The notes under the pieces are model-generated. The model saw only the letters and a list, made by a program, of their open reading frames with translations. It had not been told where the DNA came from and did no database searches. A stretch of 51,363 bases of DNA from CALZKI01 sp045124055 (lineage in GTDB: Bacteria; Bacillota; Clostridia; Lachnospirales; Lachnospiraceae), in NCBI GenBank assembly GCA_045124055.1, contig JBGVKZ010000032.1, forward strand, positions 1 through 51,363. The letters are read 5' to 3'. Positions 14,647-22,675 of the stretch are shown in pieces (within the stretch, counting starts at the first letter, position 1; every line of letters begins with the position of its first letter). A program made the position numbers and the translations under genes.

Positions 14647-14757
14647 AACATTTACAAACTATACTATTTGTATCCCACCTGTATAGCAAGTGGCAAACAT
14701 TTACAAACTGAATCACTTATATCCCGCACCATCAGCAAGCGGCAAACATTTACTTCT
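14623..14757 (-). ncRNA. Type III antitoxin RNA with two 49-nt pseudoknot repeats
   Basis: Repeat 1 spans 14703-14751 and repeat 2 spans 14654-14702, both 49 nt and beginning AAATGTTTGCC. A third copy starts at 14653 and merges into the terminator. In each unit bases 10-13 pair with 25-28 (CCGC/GCGG in unit 1, CCAC/GTGG in unit 2) and bases 17-20 or more pair with 41-44 (CTGA/TCAG in unit 1, CTATAC/GTATAG in unit 2). The stems interleave, giving an H-type pseudoknot, and both stems show compensatory changes. This is the hallmark of ToxI/CptI antitoxins. Confidence 0.85.
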
Positions 14758-14763
14758 AACTAT

Positions 14764-14792
14764 ATTATATACAGTTTATCTAAAACATTCAA
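14764..14792 (-). promoter_or_regulatory. Promoter of the type III toxin-antitoxin operon
   Basis: Minus-strand -35 TTGAAT (14787-14792), 17-bp spacer and perfect -10 TATAAT (14764-14769). Transcription would start near 14757, just before repeat 1. Confidence 0.75.
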
Positions 14793-14814
14793 CCACTTTT
14801 ATTAATTTACGCTC

Positions 14815-14844
14815 TTACACCTTAAACCGATATCCCACACCCCA
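14815..14844 (-). other. Attachment-like core: 3' end of the response regulator gene
   Basis: The last nine codons (WGVGYRFKV) and stop of the response regulator. The 30 bases match the cores at 13091-13120 (28 of 30) and 11510-11539 (26 of 30), in the same orientation. Integration of elements into gene 3' ends with duplication of the target is well known. No integrase gene is in the window. Confidence 0.65.
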
Positions 14845-15504
14845 AATTGTCTCAATATACTGAGGATTTGCTGAATCGTATTCGATTTTTTCACGAATTT
14901 TTTTAATATGAACAGTTACAGTTGCGATATCACCAATGGAGTCCATATCCCAAATTTCTCTAAATAATTCATCTTTTGTATAGACGTGATTCGGATTTTC
15001 TGCTAAAAAGGCAAGCAAGTCAAATTCCTTAGTTGTAAAAGATTTTTCTTCTTTATCAATCCATACTCGCCTCGCTGTTTTATCGATACGAAGACCTCTA
15101 ATTTCAATAATATCGTTTTTCTTTTGTGTACTACCTACTAATCTATCATATCTATTTAGATGTGCTTTTACTCTAGCCACCAGTTCACTTGGACTAAATG
15201 GCTTTGTAATATAATCATCTGCTCCAAGACCTAAACCTCTGATTTTATCTATATCATCTTTTTTGGCAGAAACCATAATAATCGGAATATTTCTTTCCTC
15301 ACGAATTTTTTTACATACTTCAAAGCCGTCTATTTCCGGAAGCATTAAATCTAAAATGATTAAAGAAAAATCGTCCTTTAATGCGTGCTCTAAACCATCT
15401 TTTCCATTATTTTTAATTTCCACTTCAAAGCCACTTAATTCCAAATAGTCTTTTTCTAGGTCTGCGATAACTTCTTCATCTTCTATAATTAAAATTTTAC
15501 TCAT
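14815..15504 (-). CDS. OmpR/PhoB-family response regulator
   Basis: A 229-residue two-domain regulator. The receiver domain (1-120) has the acidic pair EDEE, the phosphorylated Asp in IILDLMLPEIDG (near 52) and the Lys of TKPFSP (near 102). The C-terminal winged helix (130-229) has TTKEFDLLAFLAENP and ends WGVGYRFKV. It lies 15 bases after the histidine kinase gene and is co-transcribed with it, in the less usual kinase-first order. Its 3' end matches the cores of the 340-bp repeats, so this gene is the likely insertion target for the accessory island. Targets are unknown. Confidence 0.92.
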   Translation of the reverse strand: MSKILIIEDEEVIADLEKDYLELSGFEVEIKNNGKDGLEHALKDDFSLIILDLMLPEIDGFEVCKKIREERNIPIIMVSAKKDDIDKIRGLGLGADDYITKPFSPSELVARVKAHLNRYDRLVGSTQKKNDIIEIRGLRIDKTARRVWIDKEEKSFTTKEFDLLAFLAENPNHVYTKDELFREIWDMDSIGDIATVTVHIKKIREKIEYDSANPQYIETIWGVGYRFKV

Positions 15505-15519
15505 AATTGTTTCTCCTTT

Positions 15520-16986
15520 TTACTCTTTATTGTTTACCACGTATTTTCTTAAAACAAAGTGCATACAAGTTCCTTCGCCTTCCTTACTTGTCGCCCAAAT
15601 GTATCCACCATGGTCTTCTATGATTTTCTTAACGATTGATAAACCGATTCCGCTTCCGCCCTTGGCTGAGTTTCTTGAAGCATCTGTTCTATAAAATCTC
15701 TCAAAAACATATGGTAAATCTCTGGCTGAAATACCTCTACCATTGTCCTCAATTTCTACACGGATAGAATCCACTTCATCTAAAATACGAATATCAATTT
15801 CTCCATCTTTTCTATCCAAATATTTAATACTATTACCAATAATGTTATTAATAACCTTTTTAAGCTGTTCAGGGTCGGCAATAATCACTGTATCCTGTTC
15901 CACCAAATTAGAATAATTGAATATAATCTTTCTGTCTTCTAATTCCAGACCAATTTCCTCTCTACAATCTTCAAAGTATTCCGCCAAATTAATACGCTGG
16001 AAATTGTATGGAATCTTATTTGCGTCTAATTTTGTATAAGTAGTCAATTCATTTATCAGCCTATCCATATCATTAGCTTTGTTATAAATTGTTTTTACAT
16101 ATTTATCTACTTTTTCCGGAGTATCCGCCACCCCGTCCATAATTCCCTCTACATAACCCTTAATGGCAGTAATAGGAGTCTTCAAATCATGAGAAATATT
16201 ACTGATTAGTTCTTTACTCTTTTCTTCCTGACGAAGTCTTTCTTCAGTGGTCTCTTTAAGACGAAGTCGCATATCATCATAATTTTTATAAAGTTCACCA
16301 ATTTCACCCTTTTCTGGTGTGGAAATTCGATAATCGAAATTACCTTCTGAAATATTCTGCATTGCCTTATTTAGCGTATTGATTGGAGCAATCATATGAT
16401 TACTAATCCATCTGATTAGCATTAACGCAGTAAATATCATAATGAAAATCAATGCAATTAACATGTCCCAAAGGAAATTTTTATTTATCAAACTATTTAC
16501 CCTGGATATAATGAAAATACTTCCTTCACTTCCATCGCTAAAAGTAAAATCAAATTGCCGTACAAACTTTTGCATATCGTCGTAATAATATCCGGCTTCT
16601 CTATCTTCACTATCCGTTCCATACTCTGGCAAACGCTCAAAAATTATTTTAGCAGCATCTTCATTACCTGCATAATACATCTCGTCATTTTTTCGCACGA
16701 TTACATAGGAATTTTTATCCGATATCGACTCATTTAATTCTTCAAGATATTCTATATCCTCTAATACATTTGCGTTAGAATGAATGTCTTCATCAATAGT
16801 TGTTGCAATTTCTTCCGTTAGCTGACTATAAGATTGCACAGCCCAATTAAGATTAAAACCATTACCAAAAGGTCCATTTTGACTATTTAGCATTGTACCT
16901 ATTACAAGAAGTGCCATAAAAGTCAAAAATAAAGGTAATATAATAATGGTAAGAAAAATAAGTAGTAATCTCTTTTTAAAGCTCAT
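15520..16986 (-). CDS. Sensor histidine kinase
   Basis: A 488-residue membrane kinase. An N-terminal transmembrane helix (about 8-32) and a second one (about 172-192) flank an extracellular sensor domain of some 140 residues. Then come a HAMP segment (about 195-245), the phosphoacceptor box SNISHDLKTPIT (near 265), the N box NNIIGNSIKY, the G1 box DNGRGI, the F box FERFYR and the G2 box GGSGIGLSIVKKI. It should phosphorylate the adjacent response regulator. The sensor domain gives no ligand. It is divergent from perR across a 157-base gap. Confidence 0.92.
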   Translation of the reverse strand: MSFKKRLLLIFLTIIILPLFLTFMALLVIGTMLNSQNGPFGNGFNLNWAVQSYSQLTEEIATTIDEDIHSNANVLEDIEYLEELNESISDKNSYVIVRKNDEMYYAGNEDAAKIIFERLPEYGTDSEDREAGYYYDDMQKFVRQFDFTFSDGSEGSIFIISRVNSLINKNFLWDMLIALIFIMIFTALMLIRWISNHMIAPINTLNKAMQNISEGNFDYRISTPEKGEIGELYKNYDDMRLRLKETTEERLRQEEKSKELISNISHDLKTPITAIKGYVEGIMDGVADTPEKVDKYVKTIYNKANDMDRLINELTTYTKLDANKIPYNFQRINLAEYFEDCREEIGLELEDRKIIFNYSNLVEQDTVIIADPEQLKKVINNIIGNSIKYLDRKDGEIDIRILDEVDSIRVEIEDNGRGISARDLPYVFERFYRTDASRNSAKGGSGIGLSIVKKIIEDHGGYIWATSKEGEGTCMHFVLRKYVVNNKE

Positions 16987-17077
16987 AATTTTTTCCCTTT
17001 CTATTGCTCATTATACCACACACAACAGCCTTCAATTTTTAAATAATAAAAAAATATCTAAAGTTTTTATAAACATA

Positions 17078-17124
17078 TTGACATTGACTGAAAATGTGTT
17101 ATTATAAAACAGTAATCATTATTG
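17078..17124 (+). promoter_or_regulatory. perR promoter with a Per-box-like operator
   Basis: TTGACA (17078-17083), 16-bp spacer and TATTAT (17100-17105). The palindromic core TAATCATTA (17113-17121) lies just downstream, near the transcription start. It resembles the PerR box core TAATNATTA, so autorepression is likely. Confidence 0.6.
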
Positions 17125-17143
17125 ATTTTGAAAGGAGGACTTG

Positions 17144-17527
17144 GTGAATTATAGTAGACAACGAGAAGAAATTGTGCATTTTCTTAAAACAAGAAAAGAC
17201 CATCCCACTGCCGAAATAGTTTATGAAAACGTAAGGAAAGTTTACCCCAAAATCAGTCTCGGGACAGTTTACAGAAATTTGACACTGTTATCTGATACGG
17301 GAGAAATCTTACGACTTCGATTAGGTGATGGCGTAGACCACTTTGATGCAGATATTTCAGAACATTATCATGTTATCTGCAAAGGTTGTGGTAGTGTAGT
17401 AGATTTAGATATGCAGGGAAAAAGAATTCCTATTGACACAAGTATGTTACCTTATGATGGAATTATTACCGGACAAATGATTTATTTTACAGGCATTTGT
17501 AGAAATTGTAATCATAAGGATATATAG
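17144..17527 (+). CDS. perR: PerR-like peroxide-responsive Fur-family repressor
   Basis: The start is the GTG at 17144, which has AAGGAGG 5 bases upstream; an in-frame TTG at 17141 is too close to it. The 127-residue product has the Fur winged helix (ISLGTVYRNLTLLSDTGEI near 37-55) and zinc cysteines CKGCG and CRNC, with the HFDADISEHYH ligand region typical of PerR. PerR senses peroxide by metal-catalysed His oxidation. A Per-box-like palindrome precedes it and a rubrerythrin gene follows after 42 bases, the usual PerR regulon partner in Clostridia. The PerR rather than Fur assignment rests on that context. Confidence 0.8.
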   Translation: MNYSRQREEIVHFLKTRKDHPTAEIVYENVRKVYPKISLGTVYRNLTLLSDTGEILRLRLGDGVDHFDADISEHYHVICKGCGSVVDLDMQGKRIPIDTSMLPYDGIITGQMIYFTGICRNCNHKDI

Positions 17528-17569
17528 TAACTTATTAGAAATATTTTGAAATGAAAAGGAGAAAAAAAT

Positions 17570-18109
17570 ATGAAATTTGTATGTCAGGTATGCGGATATG
17601 TTCACGAAGGAGACTCAGCTCCAGAAAAATGCCCACAGTGTGGCGTTCCAGCTGAAAAATTTACAGCACAGTCAGGTGAAAGAGAATGGGCTGCTGAACA
17701 CGTTGTAGGTGTGGCTCAAGGTGCAAGTGAAGATATTATGGAAGATTTAAGAGCAAACTTTGCAGGAGAATGCACGGAAGTTGGTATGTATCTTGCAATG
17801 GCAAGAGTAGCTCACAGAGAAGGATATCCAGAAATCGGTCTTTACTGGGAAAAAGCTGCTTATGAAGAAGCAGAACATGCAGCGAAATTTGCTGAACTTT
17901 TAGGTGAAGTAATTACAGATTCTACAAAGAAAAACCTTGAAATGAGAATTGAAGCTGAAAACGGTGCAACAGCAGGCAAATTCGACCTTGCAAAACGTGC
18001 CAAAGCTGCTAACTTGGACGCTATTCATGACACAGTGCATGAAATGGCAAGAGATGAAGCAAGACATGGCAAAGCATTCGAAGGCTTATATAATCGTTAC
18101 TTTAAATAA
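17570..18109 (+). CDS. Reverse rubrerythrin (rubredoxin domain at the N-terminus)
   Basis: A 179-residue protein. Residues 1-30 are a rubredoxin-like domain with Cys pairs at 5/8 and 21/24. The rest is a ferritin-like four-helix di-iron domain with the ligand motifs FAGECTEVGMY, YEEAEHAAKF and a late DEARHGKAF. The domain order is the reverse of classical rubrerythrin. It reduces hydrogen peroxide (and in Clostridia oxygen) using electrons passed through the rubredoxin centre. It sits directly downstream of perR and should be induced by peroxide. A terminator follows. Confidence 0.93.
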   Translation: MKFVCQVCGYVHEGDSAPEKCPQCGVPAEKFTAQSGEREWAAEHVVGVAQGASEDIMEDLRANFAGECTEVGMYLAMARVAHREGYPEIGLYWEKAAYEEAEHAAKFAELLGEVITDSTKKNLEMRIEAENGATAGKFDLAKRAKAANLDAIHDTVHEMARDEARHGKAFEGLYNRYFK

Positions 18110-18148
18110 TTAGCTTAATACCTTTATTTTGTAAAGTCATATAAGTAA

Positions 18149-18180
18149 AATGCCCTACATTTCGTAGGGCATTCTGCTTT
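18149..18180 (+). terminator. Intrinsic terminator of the rubrerythrin operon
   Basis: A perfect 10-bp stem, AATGCCCTAC/GTAGGGCATT, followed by CTGCTTT. Confidence 0.8.
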
Positions 18181-18226
18181 AATAAAAGGGTTTCGTTTCT
18201 CTAAAATGTGTTTTGTTTAATAGTTA

Positions 18227-19108
18227 CTATTTACTTAGATAAGTTTCAGCCTCATCTTTGGAAAGTTTGTATTCTTCCATAAGACTTTCCACTATTTGCT
18301 CGTTAGAAGCACCAAATTTTCTATAAGCTTTAATGAGAGACTCTATTCCTCCCTCTGTTAGAGCTTTCTGTTTAGCTTCCCCTAATCGTTCTTCTACTTT
18401 CTCATTTACTCGTTTCTCCAGTTGCTCTTTTATTCCTTCTTCTACGCCTTCTTTTATCTCATATTCCAAATATTCTTGCAGTGTCATAAAATGTTCCCCC
18501 ACTTCTCGATTATTTTTTATATTCTCTACAATCTCGTGAAGGGCTTTTATATCAGCATCAACTGCGTTCGTTTCATTAGATTTTGAGAAATATTGCAATA
18601 AATTTTTGAGTTCTTCACTGCCTCCTAGTTCTCCACCGATATACAAAAATAGCTTCTTCACACCATCATTATACACTATTTGTGAATCTTCTTCCACACA
18701 ATTTCTAACTGTATATACCATTCGATTCTTGCCAAATGGGTCTTCGGTGAGAATCCATATAGATATGTATTCTGGTAAATTTTTATAATGTTTGCCTGTA
18801 CCCAACAATTTTACATCCGTGATAGCCTGATTATAACGACTACGTTTTGGTAACTCACTGGTATCATACTTATTAGGCTCAATATCATAGACTTTAACAA
18901 TATTATCTGCTTTATATTCTGTAATATATAAGTCCATACGAATTCCGTGTTGTCTTATATCAATACCTAACAGCTGCTTTTCTGGCACAACCGAAATCTC
19001 TTTTACCTTTCTGCCAGTAGCTCTTTCAATTATAAGTTTTGCAATTAGTTCTGCGTTTTTGGGATTTTCTGTAGAAGCACTAAATAAAAATGCATCAATT
19101 AAATTTAT
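18227..19108 (-). pseudogene. 5'-truncated Rpn-type PD-(D/E)XK nuclease/putative transposase
   Basis: The recognisable protein begins LIDAFLFSASTENPKNAELI just after the stop of the preceding gene and continues through RATGRKVKEISVVPEKQ, GIRMDLYI and YDIEPNKY (the D and E of the nuclease core) to a C-terminal coiled coil rich in EKRVNEKVEERL. Family members start some 15 residues earlier. Upstream in this frame there is no ATG, GTG or TTG before a TGA inside the preceding gene; the first start, a GTG at 18988, would delete the first conserved helix. I therefore read it as a truncated gene. It is related to recombination-promoting Rpn nucleases that are common and often decayed in Lachnospiraceae. 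Confidence 0.6.
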
Positions 19109-20748
19109 TAGTAAAATCCGTCTTTTATTTCATCACCTATAAACTCTAAATCCATTTCATAAGGCGAAGCAGGAAATGCATCGTAACCGACCTGGTCTCC
19201 ACCTACTGGCCGATAGAAAGTTACTCCATCTATCTCATACTCAATGGTTTCATATTTACCATAATCCTTTTGCCAAATATAATTTCCCGCGTAAAAATAT
19301 CCATATGCATATTTTAATAACAATATAAACTTTATAATTCCAATGATAATAATTCCATAGTAAACGATTTTATCAAATCCAATGTGCTGTTTTACAAATC
19401 CAAATACTAAGACTATTAAAAGCAAGGTATACGCATAACCATACCGAATAAGTGGTGCACTAAGCTGCCAAAAAACATAGGAAGAAAGAATCGTTAAAAC
19501 AACTAATAAATAGTCTAAATGCTCCCATTTCTTTCTGATAAATACATAAATTCCTATCATAAGAGCCATTATTATACTAACGAAATCCACCAAAATAATT
19601 AATTTTTCCGTACCTGATAAAGTCGTGTAAAACCAGTTTCCAAACCATTCATTGATAGGTAAATCCACTAGTGTAGAATTATATAATGCTCTGCCCCAAG
19701 TTTTAATTTCTGCGGCATCTAATGCGGCCACAGCAGCATCTATCTTCCACCTAAAAGAAAACAAATCAAGTTCCGGATAAGGATAAACCAAATATCCGGA
19801 AATAATTACATTTCTGACTATCCACGGCAAAATCACAATTATACCCATAGATAAATAAGTAATGATTTCTTTTATACGTTTTTCTTTAATTAACATATAA
19901 GCGGGTTTTATTAGTAAAATTAAAATAAGACCTGCGGTTAACTTTAAAGAAATTGCATAAACGCCACCAACACACAAAAGTGCATATGGTACAATACTTT
20001 TTTCCTTTTTTTCAATAGCTTCTGCCCATTTTATTACAATATAAAAAATGGTAATCATAATTGCATAGTCAGAAGCCGGAGAAACAATTTCATCGCAAAT
20101 CAAAGTTAGATAATAAATTGCAGCTATTCGTACATAATCGGATAAAAGGAATTTTTTTCTTTGAAAACTATCCATAATATCCAAAATAGAGATGCTTAAA
20201 AAAAGTGCCATAAAGCCATTGACAGTGTGTAAAGACTGACCAAGTAGAAATTTCATACTATATAGTGCTGAAACTGCAAAAATAGAACTATTATATGCCA
20301 ATCTTACATGAAGATTTCCAAGACCTTTTACAATACCATATTCTTCAATCCATCGAATACTTTGAGCGTGATACAAATCGGAATCATAATGAATATAGCC
20401 TCTGGACGTAAAAAATGCCCAGAAGATAATAAGAAACAAAATTACTATTTTCTTTACCCTAGAAGTATTTTGGAAATGATATTTTATGTCCTTAAAAAAT
20501 TCTTTTTTATAAATAATCAAAATAATAAAGCATACCGCAAGTAATATAAGATTCGCTATAAGTCCGACTTTATAAAATAAACTGAAAACCTGTGCATAAA
20601 CAGTTGAAATAATTAGACCTATTGCAACTAAAACCTCAAATTTTTTTATATTGTAATGAAGTTTTTTACTTACAAATTTGGAAAATCCATATCCCAAACA
20701 AGTTGTAGTAAATAAAATATACAACCAGTTAAATAATACTGAAATCAT
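19108..20748 (-). CDS. LIC_10190-type polytopic membrane protein
   Basis: A 546-residue membrane protein with about 12 transmembrane segments and a periplasmic-facing loop motif HYDSDLYHAQSIRWIEEYG near 122, then GLGNLHVRLAYNSS. This matches the LIC_10190/DUF8201 group, which resembles C-type membrane glycosyltransferases with an acidic motif early in the protein. A role in transferring sugars from a lipid carrier to surface polysaccharide is plausible but unproven. It follows a ComEC-like hydrolase and a GT2 glycosyltransferase in the same direction. Confidence 0.65.
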   Translation of the reverse strand: MISVLFNWLYILFTTTCLGYGFSKFVSKKLHYNIKKFEVLVAIGLIISTVYAQVFSLFYKVGLIANLILLAVCFIILIIYKKEFFKDIKYHFQNTSRVKKIVILFLIIFWAFFTSRGYIHYDSDLYHAQSIRWIEEYGIVKGLGNLHVRLAYNSSIFAVSALYSMKFLLGQSLHTVNGFMALFLSISILDIMDSFQRKKFLLSDYVRIAAIYYLTLICDEIVSPASDYAIMITIFYIVIKWAEAIEKKEKSIVPYALLCVGGVYAISLKLTAGLILILLIKPAYMLIKEKRIKEIITYLSMGIIVILPWIVRNVIISGYLVYPYPELDLFSFRWKIDAAVAALDAAEIKTWGRALYNSTLVDLPINEWFGNWFYTTLSGTEKLIILVDFVSIIMALMIGIYVFIRKKWEHLDYLLVVLTILSSYVFWQLSAPLIRYGYAYTLLLIVLVFGFVKQHIGFDKIVYYGIIIIGIIKFILLLKYAYGYFYAGNYIWQKDYGKYETIEYEIDGVTFYRPVGGDQVGYDAFPASPYEMDLEFIGDEIKDGFY

Positions 20749-20782
20749 AATTTTTTCTTCCTAAAACATATCTAATGGTAAA

Positions 20783-21733
20783 CTATTCTCCTGCTTGCCA
20801 TGTGTCCGATGGTGCACAGTTGAAAGTAATTTTTTCCCCATCTGATGTGGCAACAATCGTACCCTGTTCATCTGTACGGAAAACTTTAATATCTCTTGTA
20901 CGCAAATTATTCAATACTTCTGCATCTGGTAATCCGTATGGATTATCTTCGCCACAACTTATCACCACATATCGAGGCATAACTGCATCTAAAAATACCT
21001 CTGTGGAAGCTGTTTTACTTCCGTGATGACCTGCATGATATACATCTGCTGCCAAGTTTAATCCACTATCAATCATATCTGCTTCGGCTTCTTTTTCTGC
21101 ATCACCAGTAAACAAAAAGGTATTTTCGCCATGAGTCAAAAGCAAAGATATAGAAACATTATTTGGCTCATCATACTCTTTACTGGGAGATAAAATCTGA
21201 AAAGATGCCTCTCCAAGAGAATATACATTTCCAACAGCCGGTGATAAATATTTGATTTGATTTTCTTCTATCAATTTCATCAAATTTAGATACGTTTTGG
21301 TGTCCTTATCAAAATCAGACATAAAAATTGTACCTATTTCAAACTTTGTCATAATAACATCAGCACTACCAATATGGTCCGCATCAGGATGTGTAAGAAC
21401 CAAATAATCCAGTTTTTCAATACCCTGTTTTTCCAGATAATTTTGAATTTTTGTACCTTGTTCATCTAATCCTGCATCGATTAACATACTGTGCCCATCA
21501 CAAATAATCAGTGTAGAATCCGCTTGTCCTACATCTAGATAATGGATTTCCAATTCCCCCTTTATATCTATTTTCTCAAGTTTTTCTACTGTATATTCAT
21601 CTTTTGTACTTGAGATTTCCACAGGATTTGCATTTTTCCCGTAAACTTTATCTGGTGATTCAAAATACCCATACAATACAACTGATAATAATACACAGAT
21701 GATTGTACTTAATAACGTTTTTTTATACCTCAT
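20783..21733 (-). CDS. ComEC-like metallo-beta-lactamase-fold hydrolase, membrane-anchored
   Basis: A 316-residue protein with an N-terminal signal anchor (about 5-24) and a metallo-beta-lactamase domain of the ComEC/Rec2 type. It contains YLDVGQADSTLI (about 65), the metal motif THPDADHIG (about 115), LFTGDAEKEAE and HAGHHGSKTAS. Stand-alone versions occur outside the cell in many Clostridia; in ComEC the domain is a nuclease for DNA uptake. Here there is no channel domain, so an extracellular nuclease or phosphodiesterase is the best guess. It is 18 bases from the GT2 gene. Confidence 0.82.
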   Translation of the reverse strand: MRYKKTLLSTIICVLLSVVLYGYFESPDKVYGKNANPVEISSTKDEYTVEKLEKIDIKGELEIHYLDVGQADSTLIICDGHSMLIDAGLDEQGTKIQNYLEKQGIEKLDYLVLTHPDADHIGSADVIMTKFEIGTIFMSDFDKDTKTYLNLMKLIEENQIKYLSPAVGNVYSLGEASFQILSPSKEYDEPNNVSISLLLTHGENTFLFTGDAEKEAEADMIDSGLNLAADVYHAGHHGSKTASTEVFLDAVMPRYVVISCGEDNPYGLPDAEVLNNLRTRDIKVFRTDEQGTIVATSDGEKITFNCAPSDTWQAGE

Positions 21734-21751
21734 AAATACCCCTAAATTATT

Positions 21752-22561
21752 TTATTTTTGCCCAATCATTTGTGATAAAAGTAATTTTACCTGTTCCAAA
21801 TAATTATGACTTTCTGCTAATTTGAATAGTTCCCCAACTACAAAATCAAATAACTCATTTTTCCACAATACATCTTTATATTTTGCAATCATTCTACATC
21901 GCGTATCAAAGTATGCCCTTCCATTTGTAGAAACACTTCCAGGTTGCTGATAGACATCAATCAAAGACTCATGAATGTAACCAATGTAATAAAATTCAGA
22001 AAACCTTAATGCAAAATCCCAATCTTCCAAACAATGTAAGGATTCATCAAAACCCCCGAGTTCATCAAACAATTCCTTCTTTAAAACCATTGTTGGTGTA
22101 CCAATAGTATTATTGACAAGTATCGTTAAAAACATATCCCCTTCGACTACGCCAATAACATTAACATCTCCTGGAACAGCATAGGTTCTTCCATCTATCT
22201 TGTGCATAAGATAATCACAATACACCATACTATACTGTGGATTTTCCATTAAATAATTCATTTGTTTTTCCAGCTTGTCTTCTCTCCAGCTATCATCACT
22301 ATCGTGGAAAGCAATATATTCAGAAGTAGCTAATTTTACTCCTGTATTTCTTGCCTTAGATGCACCGCCATTTTCCTGTTTATAGTATATGATTCGGTCA
22401 TCATTTATAGACTTTACAATTTCTTCCGTATTATCTTTAGAACCATCATCTACAACAATAACCTCTATGTTACTATAAGTCTGATTTAATACAGAACGTA
22501 CAGACCTTTCAATTACTTTTTCCCTATTATAAGTTGGTATAATTACGCTAACTTTTTCCAT
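21752..22561 (-). CDS. GT2-family glycosyltransferase
   Basis: The start is the ATG ending at 22561, with AGGAAG upstream; an upstream ATG at 22600 lacks a site. The 269-residue protein has the GT-A fold pattern: VSVIIPTYNREKVIERS at the N-terminus, VIVVDDGSKDNT (nucleotide binding), AFHDSDDSWRE (the DxD metal motif as DSDD) and HCLEDWDFALR (catalytic ED). It transfers a sugar from a nucleotide donor, probably to a surface glycan at the membrane face. It starts a leftward run with the ComEC-like and LIC_10190-type genes. Confidence 0.9.
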   Translation of the reverse strand: MEKVSVIIPTYNREKVIERSVRSVLNQTYSNIEVIVVDDGSKDNTEEIVKSINDDRIIYYKQENGGASKARNTGVKLATSEYIAFHDSDDSWREDKLEKQMNYLMENPQYSMVYCDYLMHKIDGRTYAVPGDVNVIGVVEGDMFLTILVNNTIGTPTMVLKKELFDELGGFDESLHCLEDWDFALRFSEFYYIGYIHESLIDVYQQPGSVSTNGRAYFDTRCRMIAKYKDVLWKNELFDFVVGELFKLAESHNYLEQVKLLLSQMIGQK

Positions 22562-22675
22562 AAACAACTTCCTTTTAAAATTTATAAATGTTATATTCAT
22601 TATATACTATATTTTCTCGATTTTATAGTAAATAAAATTTATTTTTATTATAGAAAAATAGGAAAGGAAAATTTT

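Noticed and set aside
14654..14751. Two 49-nt repeats as a CRISPR array
   Set aside because: The units are directly adjacent with no spacers, are diverged in the middle and fold as pseudoknots upstream of a toxin gene, so they are antitoxin RNA repeats.
5900..14844. A complete integrative element with its own integrase
   Set aside because: No tyrosine or serine recombinase, excisionase or intact relaxase could be found in any frame; only remnants and repeats are present.
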